Shown: in pieces, positions 22,397 through 34,541 of the stretch | Layout of the letters: each line of letters opens with the position of its first letter | Numbering within the stretch: the first letter of the stretch is position 1 | NCBI GenBank assembly: GCA_012932865.1 | Contig: SAXG01000109.1 | Span: forward strand, 37,169-101,168 | DNA length: 64,000 bases | From: Amylostereum areolatum | Lineage: Eukaryota; Basidiomycota; Agaricomycetes; Russulales; Stereaceae | Direction: 5' to 3' | Program-made: the position numbers and the translations under genes | The notes under the pieces: model-generated | Told to the model about the DNA's origin: nothing | Seen by the model: only the letters and a program-made list of their open reading frames with translations | The model's database searches: none

Positions 22397-24835
22397 ATGC
22401 CTCCCAAGAAAAAGTCGAAGGGCCGTTCGCGCGGCGGCGGCGGGGGTGGTGGCGGCAGCTCCAGCTCGCAGGCGGCGGGCACGGCGCGCTATGCGCCCCC
22501 GGACGACGTCCTGGACAATGTTTTCAAAGCGGAAGGGTGGGACTGCGATCGTGACGACGCTGTGCAAGCTGATGGACCTTCCCGGTGAGGATACGTTCCT
22601 CCAAAGTCACCCCCCTCCGCCTCTCCTCTCCGCGTCTCCCTCCGCCCCGCCCGTGTTTTATCTCTCTCTTTTTGCGCCTGCGCGTACGGGACGACGGGGC
22701 TGACGACCACGCTACGCAGAACTATCCACGCGGCACGGACTGAAGACGATGCACAGGGATTTCGAGTCGATCAACCTCAAGCTCGAGGAAGCTCTACGCG
22801 TTCGCCTGGCGCACGCAGAATGACCGAATCGCGGGCGCGGTGGTGGGCATCTACGCCAAGGCGTCCGCCGATGCAAAGCTGCGGGATCGCATCTTCCTCC
22901 AAGCAGGTCCGCCCACCTCCCCTTCTGTCCGTCCCCTTCCTCGCCGTCGTTTCTCACCCCCTATTTTTCATCTCAGGTTTCCTCGCAAAGGTGCTCCCGC
23001 TCCTCACCCGCCCCGATTGCTGCCATGTCGCGCTCCAGGCACTGTCCTCCGTCACCCACCACAGCGGCATGACCGTCCGCCTCCAAATCGCGCTCGAGGC
23101 CTCCGTCCTTCTCCAGTTCCTCGAAGACCACCCGGACGACATGGTCGCCGCCGAACTCGCGTGGGCCGTCATCTCCCACTCGGGCGCGGCCGTGGTGAAC
23201 AACGACCAGCCGCCGGACCCGACCCGGCGCCGCGCGCTGCAGATGCCGCGCCTGATCCGCCTCGCGCTCGTCTGGATCCGGAAGAAGAGCGCGACGGGGA
23301 TGCTGAAGGACCACGTGCTGACGTTCCTCTCGGGCGCGACGCAGCACTGCAGCGACGACTTCTTCGCGAACCCGAGCGCGGTGCACTTCCTGCTCGCGTG
23401 CTGCCGCAACAAGGACATCCGCACGCGCTCCGAGGGCGTCGGCGCCATCCTGCGGCTGAACATCGCGCGCGGGCGCGTGGAGGAGACCGGCCAGGACCCG
23501 CTCAAGCTCGTCGCGGCCGTCCAGCGCGGGTGGCCGCCGCACCTGTCCGAGCTGCTCGTCGACTACGGCATGATGCGCACCGACACCTTCCTCGTCATGT
23601 CCACCGCGCGCGACTTCCAGCAGGCGATGATGGGCGTCCTCGGCGACCACGACCTCGCCGGCCTCGGGATGAAGCTCGCGACCTACATCCTCCGCACCGA
23701 GTACTCGATCACCCAGGGCGGGTGGCAGGTCGAGGACGAGCGCACGGGCGAACGCAAGCTGGACAGCATGGGCATGCCGTTCACGATGTGGATGGACGCG
23801 CTCCCGCACTGCGCTCGGGCGATCCGCGCGCGCATGCGCCCGGAGGAGGCGGACGCGGCGGACATCGTCGAGCTCAAGTACTTCATCATGAAGAGCCGGA
23901 TCCCGGAGGCGCATGTGCTCGCGAACCGCGCGATAGACCGCAGCCCGCACGTCGGGTTCTTCTACTACGTGCTCACGCTCGGCGCGAGCAAGACGGACGG
24001 GCTCCGGGCGGCGAAGAAGGGGCTCAAGTGCCCCGACCTGACGGGCTACGTCCGTTTCGGGCTGCTGTACCGCGCCGCGGAGCACTCGGCCTCGTTGGCG
24101 CTCTCGAAGCTGCAGGAGGCGGCGAGCAGTGGGCAGGAGTTGGATGAGGGGTACGCGTTCGCGATGTGTGCGTGGGAGGACACGAAGACGTTCATCGAGG
24201 AGGCGCCGCCGGACACGCGGAGCATGCTATCCGTGATGTACCTCCACACGCTCATGTCGGTCGTGCTGAAGGGACACGACCAGGCTCCCGAGCTGCCTCA
24301 GCTGAGGGTTCGTATCCTCCCTCTTCCGTCGTCGCCCGTCCGCCGGCTGACCCGTTGTTTCGTGTAGAATGTGCGAAACAGGATGGGCCTGGTCGAGGAC
24401 ATCATGAACTTCCTCTCCCGTCCGATCTCCCAGACGCAGATGCGTCTCGCGAGTATGATGTACCTCGAGCAGCTGCCCGCGGCCTGGAAGGAGTGGGATA
24501 TCGTCGTCAAGAACTACACCCAGACGCCGTCGAACGAGGTCGACAAACACAAGGCCGAAGACAACCTGACGGAGTGGCTCTCCAAGGTCGAGCTCGAAGA
24601 CACGGACATGTCGGGACGCAGTTCGGCGCACCACCACACGCACCACCCTCACCCGTCGATCAACATGAACGAGGTGCATCTGTACCGGTGTTCGTGGTGC
24701 GGAAACCCGAGCGCGATGCTGAAGCGGTGCAGGGGGTGCCACAAGGCCAGGTACTGCGACGAAGCGTGCCAGAAAGAACACTGGAGTGGCTCGCATAGGA
24801 AGACCTGCGCCAAGGCGGCAGCGGAGACCTCGTAA
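22397..24835 (+). CDS. MYND zinc-finger protein
   Basis: The exons are 22397-22584, 22720-22906, 22977-24307 and 24368-24835. The product starts MPPKKKSKGRSRGG with a Gly/Ser run. A long helical, TPR/ARM-like body follows without a recognised catalytic domain. It ends in a MYND finger, CSWCGNPSAMLKRCRGC...CDEACQ..HW..H...C, with the full Cys/His set. MYND fingers mediate protein-protein contacts, commonly with proline-rich partners. Two frame breaks in exons 1 and 2 are each explained by one surplus base: a T in GACTGCGATCG near 22551, where EGWD should run into AIVTTLCKLMDLP, and a G in GAGGAAGCTC near 22786, where NLKLE should run into KLYAFAWRTQNDR. They look like assembly errors. It is convergent with NWD-B, 95 bp apart. 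Confidence 0.85.
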
Positions 24836-24929
24836 AGAGCCTCGTGTGTTTGTTACTTATGATGAGGAGGGTGTCTTTGAAAGTTTCTTATATGTACATG
24901 TACCATACATTTGTCGTTACACCGACCCA

Positions 24930-27900
24930 TCATGCTTTACACCTTGACCACTCCGTGCCATGCACGAACTTGCGCATGTCGATGACCGTCTCCGAAGTCC
25001 CAAAGACCCCCAGCACGCGCGGAAGGAAAAGTCCTTTCCTGTATGGCGGAGGGACCCAAAATAGCTTGCGCTCGTCCGAATCGCCGCGCGTGTTGTAAAC
25101 CCACCCATCGTGAAACTTGACCCCATCAACGAACGTCCCTTGCTCGTCCACGGTGCACACCGCGAACCCTCGTAGCTCGCGCTCCGAGACGGCTGGCCAC
25201 CTCATACCGCGGCTCAGGTCGATGCTCCAGACAGAGACGGTCTTGTCGGCGCCGCCCGAGATGACTCGCTTGCCGTCAGGTGAGACGGCGACGGCGAGCA
25301 CTTCGTCATCTTGGCCATATAGAGGAGGGCAGACAGGCTCGCATGACTCCCGATCCCAGATACGGATGGACCCGTCTCTGGATCCAGAGATTATCTGCGA
25401 GCCGTCGGAGGAGAGATGGACGGTGTGGATAGGCCCCGTATGACCGATGAGAGGAGAAAGAAGCGCCTCTCTCGATATTGCGTCCCAGAGGCGGATGGTT
25501 TTGTCTTCACCGGCGGAGACGATGCACAAGCCGTCGGGCGTAACGTCGAGGGCGAATACCGAACCCTCGTGAGCTTGGAATGGGGGAGCGGAGGCCATAC
25601 CCGTGATCGTGTTCCATATACATAGTGTGCCATCATCGGCGCCGGACACGAGGTACGTATTGGTGGGGTAGTAGGCAACCGCGTTCGCAACTTCAGAATG
25701 GCCGTCCAGGATAGTTACCGGCACTATGGCATGGTCAGCCCCGAGGTCTAACAGCCTAATGGATCTGTCTGCCAAAGCTATCGCGATCTGGCCGCTGTTT
25801 GGTGCGATGGCGATGGCGCGTATGTCTGTGGTGCTATGTAGGGATAACTGACGAGGCACCTCTGCTGTGTGGTCCCACAACCGCAGGCTGCCGTCGTAGG
25901 ATCCCGTGGCGAGATATTTGCCGTTTGGTGCAAAAGCGATGGACCGCACCCAATCACTATGGCCCTCCAACGTCACAGGTGCATTGTCGCGCGGTCTGTT
26001 CAAGTCGCGAAGAACAACCTTTCCGTCGTCTCCGCCCGATGCAAACAATGTACCATCGGGGGAGATAGCCACTGCGTTGACCCAGTCAGCGTGGTGGTCG
26101 TCGAAGATCTCCGTCGGTGCCATCGTCGTTGGAGTGGCATCCCAAAGTCGCACTGTGCCGTCGATCGACGAAGAAACGATGCGTCGCCCATCTGATGAGA
26201 ACGTAACTGTGGTGATTTCCCCCTTGTGTCCTTCGAGCGGTCCACACACCGTTCGCCCGGACTGGGTGTCGAATACGCGGACGCTGAAGTCTCGTCCTCC
26301 GGATGTAACCCAACGGCTGTCGGGCGACCAAGCAACGCATCGTAGGTATCCGGTATGTCCTCGTAGGATATTGATCTTCTCGCCGCTTTTGACACTCCAT
26401 ATGATAATCGTGGTGTCGTCCGAAGCGCTTGCTAAATAGCGGTCATCCGGAGAAAACGCGACGCAGTATACCCAGTCGTCATGACCTTCCATACGTCCGT
26501 GGAGATCTAGTCCGGTCTCTGCGTTCCAGATACACACCCCGCTATCATGGGAACCAGAGGCTACGAGATCTCCCTTGTGGTTCAGCGCTAGTGCGTATAT
26601 GTCGCGCGTATGTATCCCTTCCAGAACGCGACCGATGGACGCGGCGGTCTTCACGTCCCATATTCGGATGCTGGGGCCATCGAACGATGCCGCTAGTTTC
26701 TGGCCGTCTGGGGAAAACGCTAGCCCCGTGATAACAATGTCCTCGGGACATCCCTTGAGTGGGCCGTGGAGGATAGTCCCCGTCGTGTTGTCGTATATGC
26801 AGAGATTGTCGTTATCAGATATCGCTGTCAACCGTCCTTCGGGGGAAATCCGAACGCGGAATGACGAAGTGGTGCTGGAGATACCGGGAAGGAAAGGTTG
26901 GTTTGTTGATGATCCCGTGTTGAAGTCCCACGTCCACGCCCCATAATGGTCCGCGCTCACGATCGTTGAACCATCGCGTGCGATTGTGGCGTCGAGCATG
27001 GACCTTGGCAGGGCCAGCAATGACGCATCTGTGGGCAAGGAAGAAATGTCCCATATTTTGATGGTCCCATCTTCGCCGCCGGAGGCTAAGCGACCTCCCG
27101 GAAGGAGACATATAGAGGACACGGGGGAGGTATGTTCTTGGAGCGGCTCGACCAGTGGGCGTCCGGTCGCCACATCCCATATGGTGATACTGTAATCGTC
27201 AGAGCCCGAAAATAGTCGCAAGCCATCGCTCGAGAACGCGAGAGCACGAACGGTGCTTGAGTGACCTCTCAGTGTGCGGAGCTGCGTCCTGCTCTCCACA
27301 TCCCACAGGTAAACGTTCTCGTCGTCTCCGCCTGATGCTGCCAGCTCCCCTTTTGACAACTCCACGGTTACGGTTCGCACGTAACCTTGATGGCCCACGA
27401 AGGGGTTCCCTACGGCGAGGCCAGTGGACTTGTCCCATACACGCAGCGTTCTGTCGTCGCTGGCGGAAATGACAAAACGGCCGTCTGGTGTCCACGCCAC
27501 AGAACGGATCTACATACGAAAGATTCGTCTTGATCAGCGGAGGCTCGAAACAAACATGTGCATTGGAGGGCGTACGTAGTCGTTGTGGCCTTCGAAAGGA
27601 CTGAGAGAGGATTGCATGGTCCCCAAATCTACAACGCGAACCGTTCTATCGTCCGAGCCCGATGCAAGCTGCGTGCCGTCCGGGGAGATTGCGACGGCGC
27701 GAATCCAATCGGTATGCGCTTTGAACGTCTCTCCTAGCTGGTTACCCGTGTCCGAGTCCCACACCCGGATGGTGCCGGCGTCGGAACCGGCGACGATGCG
27801 TTTACCTGCAAAGGAGAGCGCCCGCACTGTACCCATGTCTTCTCCAAGGGTAAACAGATGGGTTCCGTTTGAGGCCTCGAACACATGAACGGCCTCGCCC

Positions 27901-30900
27901 ACGCCGGCAGCCAGCCGTTTTCCGTCTGGAGATAGCGCTAGGGCGTGTACTGCTATGCCCTCCGTAGCGATTACAAAGCGTAGGGAAGGCCGTTGGATAC
28001 CATCTCGGCGAAGCGGCGACAAATGGTTGGGAAACAGTGAATGACACTGTTTGTACACCCGGGAAGTTGGAAGACAGAAGGCTAAAGCGGAGAGGTAGAT
28101 GTGGGCAGGACTGAACGCGATCGCGTCCCGAGACGTCGCGACAAAGTGACTGACATCATGGACAAGCAAACAAAGTTCCTTCTCCCCGTTGGCCTATGGA
28201 AACTATGTCTGTCAGAACGAACTCCACCCTCCACCAATGGCACGAGACCGAAAAACTGACCTCCAGCCACTCAGCGACGAGAACGAGGTGTCGTGCAGCG
28301 GCATCAACGCACGCCAGGACGCTGAGAACCTCGATCCAGTATAAAAACCTGCTCTGGGTAAAGAAATCCTTCACCAAGCCCAGTAGCTCCGCGTCGCGTT
28401 GGTCTGATGCGAGTTGTATGTGGTCTGCCCAGAACCGAGAAGCGTACGACAGCTCGGATGATATGCACGATTGTATGGTCGATGACGGAACCTCCGAACC
28501 GCTGGTGTACGAGGTCTGAACGTCGCATATGTTGAACTTGAGTTCGTTCTGCATGATACGGAGGCAGCCCATGGCGAGATCCCGGTTGGCGCGGGTTTTG
28601 TCTATGGCGTATTCCTCCGTACAGCGTTTCGGGTCCATGAGATAATGCGCGAAAGATCGGTGGCGGAGCGAGAGCTCGCCGTTTTCGTCTTCGATGGCTA
28701 TGAAGGGAAGCAGCCTCTCGCAAAGCTCTGCGGAAGAGTAGTTTTCGTGGTTGCGAAAGAAGGACTGTAGGTTCGTAAGGGTGAGGCGGGCCTTGGCTAC
28801 TGATATCGCACCCATGGTGAGGCGGAAGCCTGGTGGTGGACTGTCCGGAAAGACCTCGTGCAAAAGATCCCTGTATAGGTTGTCGACCGCCTCATACTTG
28901 GCTGACGCCCCACCGGCGATAGCGTTGACCAGTTGCCGATCCGGGTCCGGGTCCGGGGCGTGCCCGATGTATTCGGCCACAGCGTCTGCCCAGAAGAAAA
29001 ACCCTGCACATTCCTTGACGAGTTTGGACACAGAGCGTGGGGGCGGCCAGGCTATGGGCGAGTCCTTGAACCTCTCCTTCGTAAGCTCGGTCAGCCTGTG
29101 CGTGAGGAATCTCTCGATGTCTGCGTTGTCCTCGTCGCTGCACCTCTCGCCCGTCAGGAGCTCGAGGCGCTCGACGGGCGCGTCCTGGAATGCCTTGAGG
29201 ATATCCGCCTGGGGCCGAGTCGTGACCACTAACTTGAAATGCGCTGGGAGTTCGGATGACCAAGACGCGATCGTCTTCAGGAGAGCGTCCCAGTCTTCGG
29301 CGTATCGTTGAGAGCATTGGTCGAGGCCGTCGATCACGACAACGTGCCCACGGCCACGAAAGGAATCGGCAGCGGCATTCAGGGGTCCGACAATGAGCTT
29401 CTGAAACGTGTCTGCGACGTCGGAGAGGGAGACGTCGTCTTGGTGCAGAATACGGCTGATCGTGGTGCGAAACATTGGGTGGTACCGAGCGAGCTTGTAG
29501 GCGATGGTCCGCCAGACTTGTTCCGGGGTGTGCGCGCCTGGCCGTAGAAACATCTCGGACGAGTTACGTTGTTGCCTTTCGAGTTCCGCGGATGTATCCC
29601 ACGCAATGCGCGTCTTTCCGGTCCCGGGCCCACCCAACAGCAAGAACACGTTGGGCTTGGCGTCGTTGTCGAACCATTCGCGAATCTTAGCGATCTGGGT
29701 TGTCCTCGTTCCGGGCAAACAGTCGAGACTGAGTAGCTCAGAAGGCGTGTACTCGGCAGACAATAATTCAAGAAGCTTCTCCTCCCGCTCAGCTAAGGTT
29801 GTGTCAGCGACATCGCCTCCGTAGAAAGACATGCATTCGCACCATCTATAACATGGGTTTCCTCGACGATTGGACTTGTAGGAGCAGATGCGGGCTTGTG
29901 TTCAGAGACATATGACAGGCTAGGGGAGCGAGGTCGAGTGTAAATATCTGTGCTGGAAACGGCGATGTTCTTGCGCTCGTCAAAGTTCCGCCGTAGCTTG
30001 GAGAACCGTTGGCTGAACGACTGGACGATGCTTGCTTGGTTTTCTGCCTCAAGGGACATCGATTCAGCTGCAAAAGTCGTCAGTTCAAGTCGGCGGCAAT
30101 CCATGCAATCTGACTGACTTTTAGGGGGAAGAGAGTACGAATCGGCGACGTAGCTAGCCGCCGTGGATATTGCTTGAAATATGGACGTTGCTGCCTTGTC
30201 TCCTGCGTGCAGCCTGGATGCGTTGTGGGGGTTTGCTATGTGAAGTAGCAAAGCGGCTATCTGCTCGCCCAGGCGATGGATGTCGGTGGATATGCCATCA
30301 CGAGGCATACCCTGCGTAGACGAAGATCGCGGTTGAGCAAACGACGGTGTGACATGCTTGGACTCTTACGGTAATAGTGTTGTCGAGCGACGTTACAGCT
30401 TCTTCGGCAGCCTCCAGGAGGTGTTGCTGGGTGAAAGTCAGACATTGCACGGCACAAGTGACAAAACCACACGCGTACCTCAGATTCGGTGTTGAATCTT
30501 GCCATCATCGTCTTGAGTTGCTCGGAGCACCCTTGGAGCGAGTTTGGGGCCGGTTGAGAGCCAGATGGGTCGCTGTCGAGAGGGTCGTTGGAGAGTGAAA
30601 AGTAGTTCGAGCCGTCGCTGCGATTCTTCTCATGAACCTAGAGTAGTGCGTTGGCACTGGGACGCTTCCTACGAGAGAGAAACTGACTTTGACGTCTTTG
30701 GTGAAGCCTAGACCAAGGACGATCTTGATTCCGCGACCAGCAATGGAATATTCTGTCGTTTCCATCCATCAGTCGCTTGAGAATACTCCTGGAAGTGAAT
30801 ACCGAGCACCATGTCGTCCTTCAGCTCGGTGCGCTAACGCCCGATGTACCGCATCTCCCAGGACCACGACGGCATTCAGCTTCTTGCGCTGAGCAAAGGG

Positions 30901-31395
30901 GTGAGGGGTGGAGACTATACGAGCTTCGTAGGGTTGAAGTGTCACTACAGAATGCAAAGAGAGCGGGCTGTGGGAGGGCTAGTGTGAGGAATGTGATAAA
31001 AAGCGAAAACGTAGCACGTACACTTCGGGAGTGAGAACCCACTCGATGTGGGCGTCCGTTTCCTTCCTCCTCAACACCACCCGACATGGTTTATCGCCAA
31101 TAGACAGCTCCATAACTCGAGAGATTTTGACGCTGTCTTCCGAGACGATGGTGACACCTATGGAATATCAGAAGTGAGCGCTCGAGCGCGTATACTACAC
31201 GAAGGAGAAACGGTACCACACACCTTGCAGGTTGATGATCCGCGTGTCCGGCGACAGGACTGTGCGCCCAGAGTCCGTCCGATGCGACAATGGCATCACC
31301 ATAGGCAAGGACAACGGTTGAGCCACTAGGGCTCTTCTGACGTCCATGGTTCCCGAGCGCGAACGAGGACTGCGACGATATTTGGGGGAGATCAT
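24930..31395 (-). CDS. NACHT-WD40 STAND protein (NWD-B)
   Basis: This is a paralogue of NWD-A in the opposite orientation. The 5' exons (about 31395 down to 29843) encode a beta-rich domain (VTIVSEDSVKISRVMELSIG, RRKETDAHIEWVLTPE, RKKLNAVVVLGDAV) and a helical linker (IHRLGEQIAALLLHIANP). Introns at 29842-29793, 28260-28194 and 27575-27510 are canonical and sit where NWD-A has its own. The NACHT domain has Walker A GGPGTGKTRIAW (near 29609-29632) and Walker B-like HVVVIDGLDQC. The propeller part is uninterrupted and has 21 blade ends (for example IRVWDSDTG, LRVWDKSTG, IRIWDRESC). The protein ends FVHGTEWSRCKA, about 50 residues earlier than NWD-A. The beta-rich N-terminal region recalls C2-type folds found on some fungal STAND proteins, but I cannot assign it. 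The gene is head to head with DUF6535 copy 2. Confidence 0.87.
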
Positions 31396-31715
31396 GGTTG
31401 GTGGAAGCAAGTTGGGTTGAAGGTGAAACTGTGCGGGCCAAGACACGGGCGAGTACCTGTGTGGCTGCGACCATTCCTGAAGTTCATGATATATTGCCAG
31501 ATGATGGTGGTGGTTGCTGTTTCAAACACTTGCGCGAACTCGGAAATGCGGCGTGACCGCGACCAGCGGCGCCGCCGCCGGCCGTTCATGGCGCCTCCCA
31601 AATCCCAACGCTGTCCAACCACCACGATTTCAGACTCGGAGGTGAGTATCATATATTCAGTAACAATTCCCTCCCCATCTCGACACCGAAAGCTTTACAG
31701 ATCTAGAGACACTCT

Positions 31716-34464
31716 ATGGTCGGCGAATACCCACTGGAAAACGACATCGAGAAGCAAAAGCTCCCCCTCGCCCAAGGTGAGCAACCTTCCATCCGTCGCT
31801 GGGTTGTGTGTTCACCACCTCTTTTCCCAGAGAAGGGAACGTCCTCGTCTTCAGAAGACGTCGTCGGAGCGCCTGTCGCGTCAGGCCAAAGTACACTCGA
31901 GGAAGAAACCCGATCTCAGAATGGCAAGCAGGCCGAAGACTACGACGAGCGCGCGGCCAACTTCTGGTCGGTCTACGTTACCGAGGCGGAGAGTCACGAC
32001 AAAGCATTGATCGAGACGTGGAAGGAGGACATGGAGGGAATAATCATCTTTGTGAGTGCCCTCGCTCGATCGGACTGGAAGCACTTTGCTGAATGCCATG
32101 TCTTACCAGGCCGGTCTGTATTCTGCCAGTCTGACGGCCTTTCTCGTCGAAAGTTATCAGAACCTAGAGTCCGACCCTGCCGCTCAAACCGTCACCCTCA
32201 TGCAACAGTCCATTTTGCTCCTCTCCCAAATCTCCCGCCAACTCAACGGCACGCAGTCTAACCTGCAATTCCCCGTCCCTGACATCGCTTTTCCCGGGCC
32301 CGCAGCTTCGGACGTTCGCATTAACATCTATTGGTTCATGAGTCTTGTGTTCAGCCTCACTGCCGCTCTCTTTGCGACCATCGTTCAGCAATGGGTGCGC
32401 GACTACATGCATGTCTTTCAGCGTTACAACCACTCCCTCAAGCGCGCGCGCATCCGTCAATTCCTCTACGAAGGAGCCAACTTCTGGCCCATGTCCGTCA
32501 TCGTCGACGCGATCCCCGCTCTGATCCACATCTCCCTCTTCCTCTTTTTCGTGGGCCTGTGCGAGTTCCTCTTCGGTCTCAACGACTCCGTCGCCATCTG
32601 GACCACCACCGTCATCTCCCTCTCGGCCGCCCTCTACATATGGACAATGTTTGCCCCCATTTTGGACGCACAATCCCCGTACCAGAGCCCCGCCTCGGGT
32701 GTCTTCTGGTACATATTCCAAACCTTCCTTCGCGGCCGTCGATACAAGGACCACCACGGCAAAGAGACGCCCGTCAGCACGGACATGACGGAAGGGCGCG
32801 TCCAGATTGCCATGGACGAATCGCACGAACGGAAGGAGCGCGACGCCAGGGCCATTCGCTGGGTCATCGACAACCTTACCGAAGACAGCGAGCTAGAGCC
32901 CTTCGTCCTCGGCATCCCAGGCTCGCTCAATTCCGCCTGGGGCAAGTCGGTGTGGAGCATGATCGCCGAGCAGCAAGCCGCGTCCACGGAGGTCGTCCCC
33001 CGCGATCGACATCCATGGAACCTTCTCCTCAGCCGTTTCGTCATGCGCGACCCCGCGCACGGCATCGACGCGGTCGGCGACCTCAGCGGGCGCATCACCC
33101 GCCTTCTCAAAACGTGCACAGATTCCGCCATCTTGTCCGAAGAACTGCGCAAAAAACGCGCGCGCGCATGCATCGACGCTGCCCTTCACCTCGTCCTCTC
33201 CCTCGACGGTAAATGGCAGTGGTTCGCCGAGGACGAGATCATGTCCCAGGCCCTCGTCTACCTCGGCAACGCGGAGAAGATGCTCGAGATGCCCCCACCG
33301 CCCACATTCGACGGCGCGTTCGGCGTGCGCTGGGTGTGCATGACCGTCATGGTCGTTCAGCACATGATCCAAGACCCTTCGGTGCAGACCGCGGCGCGGA
33401 ATGTGGTGGCTCGGCTCGCGGACGTGCGTAAGGATAGCAACAGCAACGTTGATGAGGCGGCGTCCAGGACGACATGGATCATCGACCGGGAGACCGCTGG
33501 AGCATGGTCGGCATCGAAGATCCTTCGCCAGGCTTTCGAGGCCGAAACAGGAACGGAGAACATGGACGCGTTCGTACAGCAGGTATTGAATGACCAGAAA
33601 GGGACCCTTGCAGACCTTGAATACGTTTGGAATATCCTTGGCTGGGCGCGCGAGATAGACGAAGCAGTCATCACGCTTACTCAGGTCTTGCACCAAGCAA
33701 CTGGAGGAGTCCTCACCTACCTCCCCGGATTCCTTACACAGTGGCCAGATGACGGCGCGCGCCAGCGGAAGCAGCCGAGCAAAGGCATGCGTCTCACCCC
33801 ACAATGGCTCATCCCGCAACTCCTTCCGCCTCTTTTTTTGGTCCAACGTCTCTGGCTTGACGCTTGGACGGCACGCAATATCAACGTTCATGGTTGGACG
33901 TCGAGCTGGAACACGCTCAAGAACCCGACGGAGATCAGTGCCCCGGAGACCAAGTTACCCCGGGTGCAGCGGATCATGGACGACACGCCGACGCCCTTCC
34001 AAACGCAGTTATGGCGCATGGCGGACATCCGGGATGGTGGGATGATCTTCTCGCTGGAGGTTCTTATGGGCGCGATTCGCGACCGCAAGCTGTCCCGTCA
34101 GGACTCATCGCGTCGCCTAATCATCGACACCCTGAAAGCCGTCACGACCAAATGGCAGGAGCACCGTTCGTTCGGCACTCAGAAACTGCTCGTTGCGCTT
34201 CTTCGTGATGTCGTGCCCACAGACGAACTTGCAGACAACCTACCTACACAGATTGTGGACGAGGTACTGAAGCTCGCCGGGAAGATGCTGGAGGGAGAGA
34301 AGGGTGCGCATGTCGACGAAGCACTCAAAATTGTGCGAGGCTACCATGTGCATACGCATGAAGGGATCGAGTGCACAGTCGCGAGGGAGGTTGCAGAGAA
34401 GATATATCCAAGGTTTGACTGGGATAAAGTGCAGGACAAGGACTCGATCACTTCAGGTTCCTAA
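31716..34464 (+). CDS. DUF6535 transmembrane protein (copy 2)
   Basis: Exons 31716-31776, 31831-32051 and 32110-34464 join in phase to give 878 residues. The N-terminus (MVGEYPLENDIEKQ) is followed by the family features also seen in copy 1: FWSVYVTEAESHDKALIETW, AGLYSASLTAFLVES, hydrophobic segments at INIYWFMSLVFSLTAALFA, ALIHISLFLFFVGLCEFLF and IWTTTVISLSAALYIW, and the connecting QQWVRDYMHVFQRY. The C-terminal 550 residues are helical and co-linear with copy 1 (for example SPASGVFWYIFQ and WLIPQLLPPLFLVQRLW). It lacks about 65 residues present in copy 1 after the EEKQATKG region. An upstream exon near 31543-31635 has good splice sites but would join out of frame, so I chose the ATG at 31716. 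Its start lies about 320 bp from that of NWD-B, with a shared promoter. Confidence 0.87.
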
Positions 34465-34541
34465 TACCTCGTACCCTCGTGACGGTGCAAAATGCAGAAG
34501 GACTGGATCATACATATGTATATTACGGTACAGCGATTGTT

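Noticed and set aside
22840..24147. 435-codon frame in the MYND gene region
   Set aside because: Arg/Pro/His-rich composition typical of a GC-rich alternate frame; the overlapping frame ends in a MYND finger.
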